A DNA stretch of 64,000 bases. It comes from Catenulispora sp. MAP5-51. Its GTDB lineage: Bacteria; Actinomycetota; Actinomycetes; Streptomycetales; Catenulisporaceae. The position numbers were made by a program, and so were the translations under genes. Under the pieces are notes generated by a model, which was not told where the DNA came from, did no database searches, and saw nothing but the letters and a program-made list of their open reading frames with translations. Of the stretch, positions 8,196 through 18,469 are shown piece after piece. The DNA lies in NCBI RefSeq assembly GCF_041261205.1, contig NZ_JBGCCH010000041.1:1-64000 (forward strand). Direction: 5' to 3'. How positions within the stretch are numbered: the stretch's first letter is position 1; each line of letters begins with the position of its first letter.

Positions 8196-9632
8196 GGCGA
8201 ACTCGATCGATGGCATCCAGGGCTGGCCGGTGATCGCCTGGCGGATCGCGTCGAAGGCACCGAGGCCGTGCTTGATCGCGGTGACGATGTAGGAGCGGAC
8301 GGCGAGCCAGTTCTTCGCGCCGGTGGCCGAGGCGTGGCAGCCGGAGATCTTCAACTGGGTCTTGACCGGGCGCAGGTCTCGCTCGGCTGCGTTATTCGTC
8401 GCTGGTACTGCAAGGTCGACGGTGAAGCGCAGGTACTGGTCCTTGTAGTCGCGCAGGCGCAGCAGCAGGTTCGTCTCCATACTCTGCTTGTCGGACTGCG
8501 GGTTCACCGGGTGATGGTGCAGGCCGACCTGGATCGCGGAGTTGTAGTAGATCAGCCAGCGGCGCAGCCGTTCGGGCGGGATGTGATCGAGTCCCTCGCT
8601 CCTGGCCGCGTCCGCCACTTTGATCATCTCGGCCAGGGACCAGCGGATCTGCGGGGCCCAGATCTGGCCGGGGAACCTCTCGTCACACGCGGTGAGCTCG
8701 CGAATCACGTGGGCACAGCACAGTTGGTGGTCGGCATCCGGGAAACCGCGGTACAGCCACAGCGCGTCGTGGACCATGGTGCCGGTGAAGTTTGGCAGCA
8801 CCCCGCCGGCCGCGGCACCGGCCTTCGACCGGGGCGCGAGGGTAAGCAGCGTCAGCTTGTTGGTGCACGCCACGTGCAGCCAGGACTTCTTGCCCGCGAC
8901 GTTGGTCGCGGTCTCGTCGGCGTGCAGCACCGACGCCAGGATCAGCAGTGCCATGATGAGCTTGTTCGGGGCCTCGACCAGGCCGGCGACCTTCACCAAC
9001 TGCGAGGCGATCCAGCCGGTCGAGGGTGCAGCGCCGGTGACATCGCGGATCAGCTTGGCCGCGCGTTCGACCGGGACATGCTGATACGCCAGCAGATACA
9101 CCGCCAGCGTCGCCAACTGCGGCCCGTAATACGGGCAGTCCGGAACATCGTCCGGGACCTTCGCGGCGGTGACCTGCCCGCAGCCGCAACGCACCCGATG
9201 CCAACGAGTCTCGGTGATCTGCACGCTGATCGGCAGGATGTCGTGGCACTGGCGGCGGGTGAACCCGACCGAGGCCTTCGGTAGTGCCGACCTGCAGCCG
9301 CCGCACTCCGGCGGGAACTCGTCCAACTGCTGGTCCGGGCGCTCCACCAGCTTCAGCGACATGCCCGGGGCACCAGGCTCCTTGCCGCGCGGTCGCCCCG
9401 AGCTGGGCTTCTTACGCCGCTCGGGTTTCACGAAAATATCTGAAGACGGCGGCATCGAGGAGTTCCCCGAGTTCCGGCCCAGCCGGGACTCCAGGTCACG
9501 CACCTTGTCGGTCAGCGCTACGACTGTGGACTTCAGATCCTCGATCTGCCGCTGTTGCAGGGCGAGCAGTGCGAGCAGGTCCTCCCGCGACAGCGACTCC
9601 AGCCTCGACAACACGAGACAGAACCCTGTCAC
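8193..9632 (-). CDS. IS66-family transposase
   Basis: This is a 479-residue DDE transposase. It has a leucine-rich coiled-coil N terminus (LLALLALQQRQIEDLKSTV). The conserved LGRNSGNSSMPPSSD block follows, then zinc-binding cysteines (CGGCRSAL near residue 111; RCGCGQV near 150). The catalytic core shows HADETATNV, TMVHDALWLYRG and NNAAERDLRPVKTQLKISG, which supply the acidic triad. The length is normal for the single-ORF actinobacterial TnpC-like type, and no accessory tnpA/tnpB is seen. It lies between the Rhs wreckage and the conjugative region. A decayed tail of a related copy is at 3407-3513. Confidence 0.93.
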   Translation of the reverse strand: MTGFCLVLSRLESLSREDLLALLALQQRQIEDLKSTVVALTDKVRDLESRLGRNSGNSSMPPSSDIFVKPERRKKPSSGRPRGKEPGAPGMSLKLVERPDQQLDEFPPECGGCRSALPKASVGFTRRQCHDILPISVQITETRWHRVRCGCGQVTAAKVPDDVPDCPYYGPQLATLAVYLLAYQHVPVERAAKLIRDVTGAAPSTGWIASQLVKVAGLVEAPNKLIMALLILASVLHADETATNVAGKKSWLHVACTNKLTLLTLAPRSKAGAAAGGVLPNFTGTMVHDALWLYRGFPDADHQLCCAHVIRELTACDERFPGQIWAPQIRWSLAEMIKVADAARSEGLDHIPPERLRRWLIYYNSAIQVGLHHHPVNPQSDKQSMETNLLLRLRDYKDQYLRFTVDLAVPATNNAAERDLRPVKTQLKISGCHASATGAKNWLAVRSYIVTAIKHGLGAFDAIRQAITGQPWMPSIEFA

Positions 9633-9747
9633 AGATCAAGCAGGTCCCGCCACCATCAGATCCTGACCTTCACATCTGAATGGATACAACCAATGAGCAC
9701 GAGAGTGCCGCAACAACCCTGGTGACGCGACGGCCACACCAGCCCGT

Positions 9748-12700
9748 TCACCAACGCAGTCCTCTTACCCATTCCTGCGGAGACGTTGTCGGCCGCCAAC
9801 GCATCGAGTCGCCTTGCTTACCGCGTTGCCCGTTGGCATCGTGGAGAGTTCGCGGCACAGCATGCGTCTTGGACGGTCGGTCGAGCCTGGCTTGAGCGAG
9901 TCGAGCGACCTCATGCGACCTTGTTTGAAGCACTTGTGCCTCCACGCCCAGTTTCGCTGAACGAGCAGCCGTAATCGCGTCGGCAGAAGCTGACGAAGCC
10001 AACGCAGTGGCAGGTTCGATATCGGGAACCTGATCGATAGTGGCTGCACGAAGGACGCTGGCGTGCCTCTCGGCAGCTCCGGCAAGGGCAGCGAACGCAT
10101 TGCCGGCCGCGACTTGAACATCGTGAGCGACGCGTCGACCGAGCGCTCCTGCATGGTCGGAAATGGCATCGGCGCTGCGGGCGACCACCGCACGGATTCC
10201 TGGGTCGTTCGTCTGGTGGGCCAGTGTGTTGACCGTGCCCCACAGAGCCGAGATGCGCTGCCACTCAGGGGTCGCTGCGTGAGCACGCACATGGCTGCGC
10301 GCGTCGATGAAGGCCCTGCGCAAGCTTGCCAACGTATCGACACTAGGCTGCTGTTGTGGGCCACGCTGCTCCAGATGGATGGCCGCGCGGCCGGCAAGGC
10401 TGGCGATTGCGCGAGCAGCCCGGGTGGCGAGCGCATTCAGGGGCCCCGATACGTGGATATCGGCCGACAGCTCAGCCAGATATCCGCCAGCCACAGCTCT
10501 GACGGTGTCCCACAGGTGGCGAACGGCGCTGCGAATGGCATTGATACCCGTCCACTCCGGGCTGTCAGCGGAGACGCCCGCCAGCTGGGCATTGGTGTAC
10601 GAGGCCTCCACCGGCTCCAGAGGATTCATCGCTTCCTCGTGCACAGCCTCGTCGACGGTCGCGGAGTCGTTCGAGACGGTAGTGGTGATCGGGGTTTCGC
10701 CCAGCCCGCGCTTGGCGACGGTTTGAGCTATGCGCCTGGACGCTTGATCCAGCGCCGGTTGGAGATCGTCGATCGCCTCGTGATCGGTCCAGGCGAGCAG
10801 AGCCTGCTGGGCACCGTCGAAGCTGGCACGAAGATCGTTCCAGATGCCTTGCGCATCTTCGTCGAGCTCTGTGGCGGGTTCTGGTTCGCTGACCACCTCC
10901 GGGGGTCTCTCAACCTTGCCCGCACCGGCCGCAGCGACCTCAGGGCCTCCCGATCGCTGCTCTGGCGCCTGAGGTCGTGCGACATCCGGCTCGGTCGCAG
11001 AAACGACGGGCTGGGCTGCGGGACCCGGCTCACTCTTGGTCGAGGTTGTCATGACGTCATCCTTGGGTTGTTGGCGGGTGCGGGGTTGAGAATCCCGGTC
11101 AGGGATGGAGCGCGGCTGGCTTGTGCCGGCGGACAGGCCGGATGCGATGGTGTTGGCCGTCTCACCAGGCGCAAGGCCGGCGTGGCGCGCTGCACGGCCC
11201 AGCTCGCTCTCGACATCGTTCTGCTCTAGGACGCCACCACCGACGAGACGGCCCATTCGGAACGCCTCCCGGTTGAGGGTGTCGTTGCGTATCCCCTCAG
11301 GCGCTGCGGCAACAGCTTCGGCAGACCGGTTGAGAGCCGTGTTGGCGTAGGTGCTGCGTCGGCGGTCGGTGGTGGGCGTGCGTGGACGTGCTGGCGAAGG
11401 AGCCGGCTCCGCGACGGTCTTCCGCCTCGCGAGCTCGTCGACGATCCAGCCGGGCAGCGACGCGACGGGGGCTTCGTTCTCAATGCGGTAGTTTCCACCT
11501 TCGAAGACGGAGCCTGGCGCGACGATGAAGCCGCCATGACCGCGCGTGTCGATCAGCGGCCCGAGGCCGGCGGTCTCACTGCCTGCGGTGTTTCGCAGCG
11601 TGTCGCCTTCGGGCTGCCGGAAGTAGAGATGCCTGCCACCACGAGCGCTGGCGACGGTAAGGGTGCTGGGCAGCTCACGTCCAGCCGCCAACGCAGTGAG
11701 CGTTTGCTGGCCATGCTCCGGTCCACCGGGCTTCTTGGCCTTGTCCAGATCGATGACGAGCAGGTTCGACGGCCCACAGGCGATGGCGATGTTCGCGTCC
11801 GGCACGGCGTTCCACCAGCGAGCGACCAGCTCGGGGTCAGTGGTCGCCAAGGTTTCCCACGACTTGACCATCGGCCTCTTGGTGCCTGGCTTGAGCGGGA
11901 AGACGTGGAATCCCTGATTGGCCAGTGTGAGTGCTCGCTCCAACATCTGCTGTGGCTCCTGTGCTCTGGGCTCCTGGACGGTCGGATGCTCTGTCGGGGG
12001 CGAGGGCCGCGGGTCCGGATCTGAAGGAGCGGTGAACGGCTCGCGCGCCAGCTGAGGTTCAGGTTCGGGCTGGGTCGGTGTCGAAGTGGCGCCCTGTTCT
12101 GGCCGGGTCGGCGATAGCTCCCCTGCTGCACTCCGCATTTCGGCAGGCGCAACTTCGTGCGCAGCCGGCTGACCGCTGTCGACGTGTGATGGCACATCAA
12201 CGGCGCCGGCTGGGGCCAGCTCGCGAGCGGCCGTGGCACCATTTGGCACTGCCGCCTCGCGTTCAACCTCCGCGCGCGAGGCGACGGTAGAGATCGCTGT
12301 AAGCATGCGGGCAAGCAGCGCGGCCCGCTCATCGTCCACGCCAGCACCCGTGGGCTTCTCCCCCGTGCGCGCGGTCCGGTTTCGGCGTGCTTCCTCGTCC
12401 TTCCCGGCCTGCTCGCGGATCGCCGCGTCGAGTGCGAAACGCTGTTCGCGGGCCTCGTCCAGAGCGGCTTGGTCAGCGAAGGGCTGGCCCATGGCGGCTT
12501 CGTTCTCGGCGATCCGCTGCTGAAGCACTTCGATGTTGGCTCGCGTCTCAGCCGCTACTTCGTGCGCTCCGTCGACCGTGGCCGCGATAGCATCCCGGAT
12601 GCGCCAGTGCTGGCCCTTCGCCGTCCAGGCCACATTCAGCGGGACATCGACCCGATGCCGGTTGTCGCCGGTGATGATGCGAGCGGAGAGCAGTTCTTCA

Positions 12701-15700
12701 CGCCCTTTCCTGGCGCACGTGAAGTCGATGGTCATGCCGCGCCAGAGCAGTTCACGGTCGCAGTAGCCGTTGGCGATGGTGGACTCGGCCGCTGCCCCGA
12801 GGACCGTGGGGACGTCGTCCGGAGAGATGGCGTTTCCATTGGGGTCTAGCCACAGCGAATCAGGGCTGTGGGCTGTGGCGAGCCGGGCAACGCTGTCCAA
12901 CGCCTGACAGGTGGTCGCCGCCGCGGCAGCCTGCATGGTGAAGGTGTGGATGTCGGCGCGCAGGCGGCGTTGGTTGCGCTGGTGGCTGGCCGCCAGGCTC
13001 GCGAGGCTCTTGACCTTGACGTTCAGTTCGTTCAGCTCGGCGAGCATCGGATTGCCCGTGGCGACCGCCTTGATCTGGCCGTAGTCCAGGGCGACGTCGC
13101 CGATGTCCTCGATGCTGCGCGCTGTGACCTGGCCGGACAGGATCGGGCGCATGGCCTTCTCCTTGCGCTCCAGGGTCTGCCACATGAAGGCGTCGAAGGA
13201 GTCCTTGGTGACGTAGCGGTAGACGTCCACGTGCGGGTTCAGGTTCTTCGGCCGCCACACGCGGCCCTCACGCTGCTCGACCTGGTCAGGCCGCCAGGGC
13301 GCGTCGATGTGATGTAAGGCGATCGCGCGCCGCTGGACGTTGACGCCGACTCCGAGCTTGTCGGTGGACCCGAGCAGCACGTTGACTTCGCCCTTGTTGC
13401 ACTGGTCGAACAGCACCAAACGCTGAGCATCAGTGGCAGCCTCGTGGATGAAGCGGATCCCCCGCAGCGGGACACCTGCGGCGGTCAGCTGCTGGCGGAT
13501 GACGCCGTAGACCTGGTTTCCCTTGTCCTTGTTCGGCGTGCCGAGGTCGCAGAACACCAGCTGAAGCCGACCCGTGATGCCGGGGCTGTCACCGGCGAGT
13601 TCGAGGTCCTTGGTCTCGTGGTAGATGCGGGCGACGTTCGCCACGACGACGCCGATCTTGCCGGGGCCCTCGGATTCGAGGCCGACGAGCGACTCGTGAA
13701 GCGCCACCTTGCGGCCGTCCGAGCAGATCTTGAGCATGTTGTCGAAGCTTGGCGACACTCCGCCAGCCCGAATGTCGTCTGCCCGCTCCCCCAGCTCGCG
13801 TACGTAATCGCGCACGGTGTCGGACGCGTCGACCACCACGATGTGCCGCTGCGCCTCGGGCCGCACCACGGGGAACGCCTCGGGTGCCCGCAGCTCGGCG
13901 AACTCGGCGACGGTGTGCATCAGCTCGGGAATGTTGATGATCTCCACCGGCCGGCGGTTGAGCCGGAACCCGCCGTCCGGAGTGATCTCGACCCCCGTAC
14001 CGAAGCGCACGAACAACGCTGCCCAGGCATCCGCCGAGGCCAGCCCGAGTTCCTCCAGGCGCTGCGGTTGGAGGTAGTGCTGGAGGATGAACATTTCGAG
14101 CAGCGTGTTGGAGACCGGGGTGCCGGTGAACCCGGTGACCACGGCCTGGCCCGGGTGCCGGCCCCGCTGCCAGCTCAGCTTCATGTCCAGGTCCTGGGCA
14201 CGCTTGGAGCCATTGATCGCGAAGCCGTCGGTGTGCACTGGCACACCGAGGTTCTTGAAGTAGTGCATCTCATCGACGAGCAGATAGTCGGTGCCCAGGT
14301 GTTCGAAGAAGACCCCGTCGTCGGTGGCGTGGTTCAGCAGCGCCTTGGCTTGGGCGTCGAGGTTGTCGACCATCTTGGCGATCTGCTTGATCTTGCGCGG
14401 CTCGGCACGCTCCGCCTTGGCTGCGATGAGCGCGGTTCTGTAGTCGGCAGCGAGCGTCGACAGGTACTCGGCCTTCACCGTCGGGTGGACGGGCAGCGAT
14501 GTGAAGGAAGGGTGGGACATGACCACCGCGTCCCAGTCCTCCATCGCGCAGCGCGCCGCGAATAGCTTGCGCCCGCGGGCGGTCGCGAGGTCCTCCTTCC
14601 CCGCCATGAGAATCCGAGCATTGGGAAACAGCCGTTTGCCGTCGCGGGCGATCTGCTCCAGCGTCGAGGGCACCACGATCATCAGCGGTTTCGACGCCAG
14701 CCCCAGAGCCTTGAGCTTGATGGCGGCCATGAACATGGTCGCCGTCTTGCCTGTGCCCACGGGATAAGGGCATAGGGCGTCGTCGCCCGAGATCATGCGG
14801 GCGACCATGTCGCGCTGATGAGAGTAGGGCTCGAACTCTGCGTCCAGGCCCGGGAAGGTCAGGTAGCTACCGCCGTACTTCCTGGGCACGACCGCGTTGA
14901 AGGTCTGGTTGTAGTCATGCGTGAGGCGATCAGCGCGATCGGGGTCTTCCCGCCACCAGTTCGCGAAGCGCCCGGCGATGGCGTCCAGGCGGTCGTTCGC
15001 GGCGATCGTCTCGTCCTGGTTGCGAACCCGCCTGTCGTCGATGACGTCGTAAACCACAGGCGCCTTGCCGTTGAGACCGTATTCGAGCAGCTGGTAGGCG
15101 TTGAGTCGATGGGTGCCCCAATCGGCTGTGGCTGCCGCGGATTCCTCCGCGCGGCGACCAGCGGTCACGCTCCAGGTGTTGGTGCGCGGCTCATGCCAGA
15201 TCTTCACTGGGAACCCAAGTAGTTCTCGAGCGAATTCGCTCACGTCAGTGGCCGGTATCCACGGCGCGCCGAGGTTGGCCTCGATCTGCTCAGGTTCGAG
15301 GTCCGCAGGGATGACGGCTTCGAGGGCCGGGACGTTGCGTCCGAAGCGGTCGCGGTCAGCAGCGCCCGCGACGCGCGCTCGCGCCAGCTTGGTCCGCACA
15401 TTCCCGCTCAGGTACTCGTCGGCCGGTGTCCAGGCGTTTGTATCAGGGTCGATGAACGCCACGTCCTCGAGTTGCTGCGCCGCCTCCTCCTCAGCTACTC
15501 CCAGCAGCTCGACTACGCGCTCGACGTCGAAGCGGCCCAGCTCGTCGCGACACAGCGCGACGGCCTCCGCTGGGCTTTCAGCATGGGTAGCGCGGGACCG
15601 CGGCCGGTTGACGCGGCGAGTGAGCAGGCCAGCCTTGGTCGCGGTGCGGGTGTCGTCGTCGAAGTCCTCCAGTGCGAGGACCGTGACGAAGTCCGGGTCC

Positions 15701-17187
15701 CGGCGGAACCCGCCCATCGCAGGCCGGCGCCGTGAGGTGGTCACCGAGCCGTCCTCGTCGGGCTTGCCTTCTACGACCGTGTATCGGTTGAGGTATCCGT
15801 GCGCCTTGACGTAAGCGTCATAGCGACGCGCCGCTTCAGCCCGGAGCGGGGCAAGGTCTTCATCGGGCCGGCTGTGGTCGGTCTCGGCGTCCAGCAGGGC
15901 CAGTGCCGCGTCGCGGAGGGCCACCAGCTTCGGCAGTTCCTTGCCGGGTCGCCCGACCACGACGAGCGCACCGTCGACGACTTCGTGCACGACGCCGTCG
16001 ACCAGGTGGAACGATCCCTCCTTCTTCCCGTCGGCGCGTAGCTCGAAGGGCGCCGTCTCGACCGTGATCGGCGAGGCCCCAGCGTCCACGTTCCATCGCC
16101 GGCCTGCCTCCGTGGCTCGGCGCACGATCTCACTTCCGGCGGCTGCGATGGCGAGCTCAACCGGTGGGTCGTCTGGCCGGGCATCGACACGCAGAGTTCG
16201 GCCCCAGCGTGGCGCCTGGTCCTCGGCCAATTCGCCGAGCACCATGTTCGGGTTCGTCAGGAAGTAGTTGTTGACCTGCTGCCCACCGACTGACGCACCG
16301 GTTGTGATCCATTGGTCTTGGTCGGGAAGAGACGCCTCGCCGGGGCGGCGGCGACGCAGCACCAGGACGTCAACAAGGGGCTCTGTGCCGCCCGAGGTAA
16401 GAGCTTCGTTGGGTAGACGAATCGCGCCAAGCAACTCGGCCTCAAGCGCTATCAGGTACCGGGCCATCTGGCCGGTGCTGCCAGCCGCGTCCATGGTGTA
16501 GCGCGAGGTGACCAGAACGGCGACGCCTCCGGGGCGCAACGCCTTCACCGAGCGGTAGATGAAGTAGTTGTGCAGGTTCGCAGATACTTCGCGCGGTGTG
16601 GTCGGGTCGTAGACCTTGGTGTCGCCGAAGGGCACGTTACCCAGCACCGCGTCCATGCTGTACGACGCGAGCGGGGTCTCCTCCAGCCTCTTGGCATGAA
16701 TGGTCGCGTCCGGGTGCAGCATGCGGGCGATGGCGGCCGTGGTGGGGTCGCGTTCGACGCCGACCCAGGCCGCGGGAATCTCGTCGGGCGTGTTGGCGAT
16801 GAACGCCCCGGCACCGCAACCAGGTTCGAGGACCCTTCCGCCGGAGAATCCGAGATCGGTGAGGATCTGCCAGCATGCCGCCGTGATCTGCGGCGGCGTA
16901 TAGAAGGCGTTGTAGGTCGCCTGGACCCCGTCGTTGTAATGATCGTCTGGCAGCAAGAAGGCGATGCGCTCGCCGATCTCCTTCCAGGTTCCGGTTCGTG
17001 AGCGTTCCAGAGCCGGGGCAAGCGGTCCCCATCCGGACCAGCCGCGCAGCGTCGTCAGGTCTCTGGGCGCCGGAGGTGTTTGCGGCGCCTGGTGTAGCCG
17101 ATCGAGTGTTTCCAGCGCGGCCAGGCTGGCACGAGCGCGGCTGATCGGACCGACGTCCGTGGTCTTCGTGACAAGGGATTCGGCCAT
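9748..17187 (-). CDS. Giant methyltransferase-SNF2 helicase-primase fusion (DarB-like)
   Basis: This 2479-residue protein has three recognisable modules in one frame. Residues about 80-330 are an N6-adenine methyltransferase with SAM motif EPGCGAGAF (121-129) and NVPFG (184-188) in place of NPPY. Residues about 780-1420 are an SNF2-type helicase with PVGTGKTA near 810, LLVDEMHYF near 972 and QVEQREGRVWRP near 1305. Residues about 1750-1930 are a bifunctional primase-polymerase domain with GFHVFPLKPGTKRP, LLVIDLDKAKKPG and SARGGRHLYFRQP. The rest is low-complexity and helical. Methylase-helicase fusions of this kind are carried by phages and conjugative elements, where DarB-like members protect incoming DNA. 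The primase would serve element replication. ATG at 17187 is used. This is the last gene of the minus-strand operon. Confidence 0.88.
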   Translation of the reverse strand: MAESLVTKTTDVGPISRARASLAALETLDRLHQAPQTPPAPRDLTTLRGWSGWGPLAPALERSRTGTWKEIGERIAFLLPDDHYNDGVQATYNAFYTPPQITAACWQILTDLGFSGGRVLEPGCGAGAFIANTPDEIPAAWVGVERDPTTAAIARMLHPDATIHAKRLEETPLASYSMDAVLGNVPFGDTKVYDPTTPREVSANLHNYFIYRSVKALRPGGVAVLVTSRYTMDAAGSTGQMARYLIALEAELLGAIRLPNEALTSGGTEPLVDVLVLRRRRPGEASLPDQDQWITTGASVGGQQVNNYFLTNPNMVLGELAEDQAPRWGRTLRVDARPDDPPVELAIAAAGSEIVRRATEAGRRWNVDAGASPITVETAPFELRADGKKEGSFHLVDGVVHEVVDGALVVVGRPGKELPKLVALRDAALALLDAETDHSRPDEDLAPLRAEAARRYDAYVKAHGYLNRYTVVEGKPDEDGSVTTSRRRPAMGGFRRDPDFVTVLALEDFDDDTRTATKAGLLTRRVNRPRSRATHAESPAEAVALCRDELGRFDVERVVELLGVAEEEAAQQLEDVAFIDPDTNAWTPADEYLSGNVRTKLARARVAGAADRDRFGRNVPALEAVIPADLEPEQIEANLGAPWIPATDVSEFARELLGFPVKIWHEPRTNTWSVTAGRRAEESAAATADWGTHRLNAYQLLEYGLNGKAPVVYDVIDDRRVRNQDETIAANDRLDAIAGRFANWWREDPDRADRLTHDYNQTFNAVVPRKYGGSYLTFPGLDAEFEPYSHQRDMVARMISGDDALCPYPVGTGKTATMFMAAIKLKALGLASKPLMIVVPSTLEQIARDGKRLFPNARILMAGKEDLATARGRKLFAARCAMEDWDAVVMSHPSFTSLPVHPTVKAEYLSTLAADYRTALIAAKAERAEPRKIKQIAKMVDNLDAQAKALLNHATDDGVFFEHLGTDYLLVDEMHYFKNLGVPVHTDGFAINGSKRAQDLDMKLSWQRGRHPGQAVVTGFTGTPVSNTLLEMFILQHYLQPQRLEELGLASADAWAALFVRFGTGVEITPDGGFRLNRRPVEIINIPELMHTVAEFAELRAPEAFPVVRPEAQRHIVVVDASDTVRDYVRELGERADDIRAGGVSPSFDNMLKICSDGRKVALHESLVGLESEGPGKIGVVVANVARIYHETKDLELAGDSPGITGRLQLVFCDLGTPNKDKGNQVYGVIRQQLTAAGVPLRGIRFIHEAATDAQRLVLFDQCNKGEVNVLLGSTDKLGVGVNVQRRAIALHHIDAPWRPDQVEQREGRVWRPKNLNPHVDVYRYVTKDSFDAFMWQTLERKEKAMRPILSGQVTARSIEDIGDVALDYGQIKAVATGNPMLAELNELNVKVKSLASLAASHQRNQRRLRADIHTFTMQAAAAATTCQALDSVARLATAHSPDSLWLDPNGNAISPDDVPTVLGAAAESTIANGYCDRELLWRGMTIDFTCARKGREELLSARIITGDNRHRVDVPLNVAWTAKGQHWRIRDAIAATVDGAHEVAAETRANIEVLQQRIAENEAAMGQPFADQAALDEAREQRFALDAAIREQAGKDEEARRNRTARTGEKPTGAGVDDERAALLARMLTAISTVASRAEVEREAAVPNGATAARELAPAGAVDVPSHVDSGQPAAHEVAPAEMRSAAGELSPTRPEQGATSTPTQPEPEPQLAREPFTAPSDPDPRPSPPTEHPTVQEPRAQEPQQMLERALTLANQGFHVFPLKPGTKRPMVKSWETLATTDPELVARWWNAVPDANIAIACGPSNLLVIDLDKAKKPGGPEHGQQTLTALAAGRELPSTLTVASARGGRHLYFRQPEGDTLRNTAGSETAGLGPLIDTRGHGGFIVAPGSVFEGGNYRIENEAPVASLPGWIVDELARRKTVAEPAPSPARPRTPTTDRRRSTYANTALNRSAEAVAAAPEGIRNDTLNREAFRMGRLVGGGVLEQNDVESELGRAARHAGLAPGETANTIASGLSAGTSQPRSIPDRDSQPRTRQQPKDDVMTTSTKSEPGPAAQPVVSATEPDVARPQAPEQRSGGPEVAAAGAGKVERPPEVVSEPEPATELDEDAQGIWNDLRASFDGAQQALLAWTDHEAIDDLQPALDQASRRIAQTVAKRGLGETPITTTVSNDSATVDEAVHEEAMNPLEPVEASYTNAQLAGVSADSPEWTGINAIRSAVRHLWDTVRAVAGGYLAELSADIHVSGPLNALATRAARAIASLAGRAAIHLEQRGPQQQPSVDTLASLRRAFIDARSHVRAHAATPEWQRISALWGTVNTLAHQTNDPGIRAVVARSADAISDHAGALGRRVAHDVQVAAGNAFAALAGAAERHASVLRAATIDQVPDIEPATALASSASADAITAARSAKLGVEAQVLQTRSHEVARLAQARLDRPSKTHAVPRTLHDANGQRGKQGDSMRWRPTTSPQEWVRGLRW

Positions 17188-17241
17188 GGTGCGGCCTCCG
17201 TGTGGTGCGGGCCGGCGGTGAGCCGGGGCTGTGCGGGCGGC

Positions 17242-17694
17242 TCAGATCGCGTAGAAGGCCAGGGAGGCTTCGAAGGCGGGATCGTCGGTCTGGTGGGAGC
17301 GGTACGGGCCGTCTTCCTGGCTTGGCGAGACCCCCGGCATGGTCAGCAGGACGGCGAGCCAGGCGCAGATCTCGTTGGCAGGAAGGACAGCCTCGAAGCC
17401 GGGCCGCCAGATCGTCGGCAGGCGCCTGTCTCTGCTGGCGTGAAGAGCCAGCAGGGACCAGCCGTCTTCCTCGGTCCAGCGCAGTTCCACCCGCTCGGCG
17501 CTGGCGAAGGTGTGGTGCCAGGGCTCGTCGAAGTCGTCATCGGGCGCGAGCAGCGTCATCGTTGCCGAGCGCACGGTGCGGGTGTTGAAGGCTGCGTCGC
17601 CGACGCGGATGTCCTGCAGCAGCAGCGCAACCCGCACTGCCTCGATGTACGCCCGGTGGTCTGCCCGGCAGTCACGGGATTCAGTGATGGTCAT
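17242..17694 (-). CDS. Conjugative-element accessory protein, unknown
   Basis: This is a 150-residue soluble protein with no signal peptide or membrane segment. It starts YIEAVRVALLLQDIRVGD, then has a beta-rich middle (VELRWTEEDGWSLLALHA) and a helical end with WLAVLLTMPG. The shape loosely resembles small DUF6292-like proteins of actinobacterial mobile elements, but I would not assign it. It overlaps the upstream gene by 14 bases and is followed after 55 bases by the giant fusion gene, so it belongs to the same operon. Confidence 0.7.
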   Translation of the reverse strand: MTITESRDCRADHRAYIEAVRVALLLQDIRVGDAAFNTRTVRSATMTLLAPDDDFDEPWHHTFASAERVELRWTEEDGWSLLALHASRDRRLPTIWRPGFEAVLPANEICAWLAVLLTMPGVSPSQEDGPYRSHQTDDPAFEASLAFYAI

Positions 17695-18469
17695 GGAAGG
17701 TCTCGCTTTCGGTGTTGGTGTCGAGGTCCGCGTCGTCTGCGCGGAACCACATCGCGAAGCCGTCCTCGCCCTCGGGTGGCCCGAAGGCCCACCAGGAGCC
17801 GTCGTAGTAGGTGAAGGCGGCGATGGTCTCGTGCTGCGGGTGGGCCAGCCCGGCGTCCGTCAGGGCCCGCATCTGCTCGGCGGTGATGATGTTGAGTTCG
17901 GTCGAGGTTGGGTGCGGTTGCTGCGGAATGCCGGCAAGGGGGCTGGCGTACTTCCAGCTGCGGATCTGCTCGGGGCGGAGGTCGGTGTTCGGGCTCGAAT
18001 GCCCGGCACGGCAGCCACCGGCCCACCAGACGGAGACGTGTCCGAGAAAAGCGACCAGGGCTTGGTGCCAATAGACGGCCGACTGTCCGGTGCCCTCGGG
18101 CCCGTAGGCCTCCGTCCGCCAAGCACGCAGTGCCCAAAGCTCCTCGATCAGTTCCGGATGCTGAGGCCAGCAGGCCGGCAGCCGGTCTTCAAGGACCAGG
18201 CGGTAGCGGCCGACAAGCCACACGGTCCAGTCGCGAAGTTGTTCCCAAGCGAGCGTGTACTCCGGTTCGGTCATCGAGTGCCACTCGGCAAGCGGCACAG
18301 GAGCGTCACCGGTCGCCGGCCGACCCCGGCCGTACCCCACGGGCTCCGGCGTCGGCCGCGGCCTGCGCGTGAGCCGACTGGCGGTCTGCCGCGGACGTCC
18401 GCGGATCCGTCGCCCGGCGCTCGGGCCTATGGTCGGTGGGCTCGTATGACGTTCATCGAAGGCGCTCAC
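17681..18469 (-). CDS. Conjugative-element protein, DUF4913-like
   Basis: This is a 262-residue protein with a basic, proline-rich N terminus. A tryptophan-rich central part follows (WTVWLVGRYRL, CWPQHPELIEELWALRAW, VYWHQALVAFLGHVSVWW). That pattern resembles the DUF4913 proteins that often sit beside TraD-like ATPases in actinobacterial elements. The C-terminal third has MRALTDAGLAHPQHETIAAF and ends in an acidic tail. Its ATG overlaps the stop of the coupling ATPase gene (ATGA), so translation is coupled. Function is unknown; the domain call is tentative. Confidence 0.65.
   Translation of the reverse strand: MSAFDERHTSPPTIGPSAGRRIRGRPRQTASRLTRRPRPTPEPVGYGRGRPATGDAPVPLAEWHSMTEPEYTLAWEQLRDWTVWLVGRYRLVLEDRLPACWPQHPELIEELWALRAWRTEAYGPEGTGQSAVYWHQALVAFLGHVSVWWAGGCRAGHSSPNTDLRPEQIRSWKYASPLAGIPQQPHPTSTELNIITAEQMRALTDAGLAHPQHETIAAFTYYDGSWWAFGPPEGEDGFAMWFRADDADLDTNTESETFHDHH

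Noticed and set aside
13444-14565. 373-codon plus-strand frame inside the methylase-helicase gene
   Set aside because: Antisense to clear helicase motifs, with no recognisable product.
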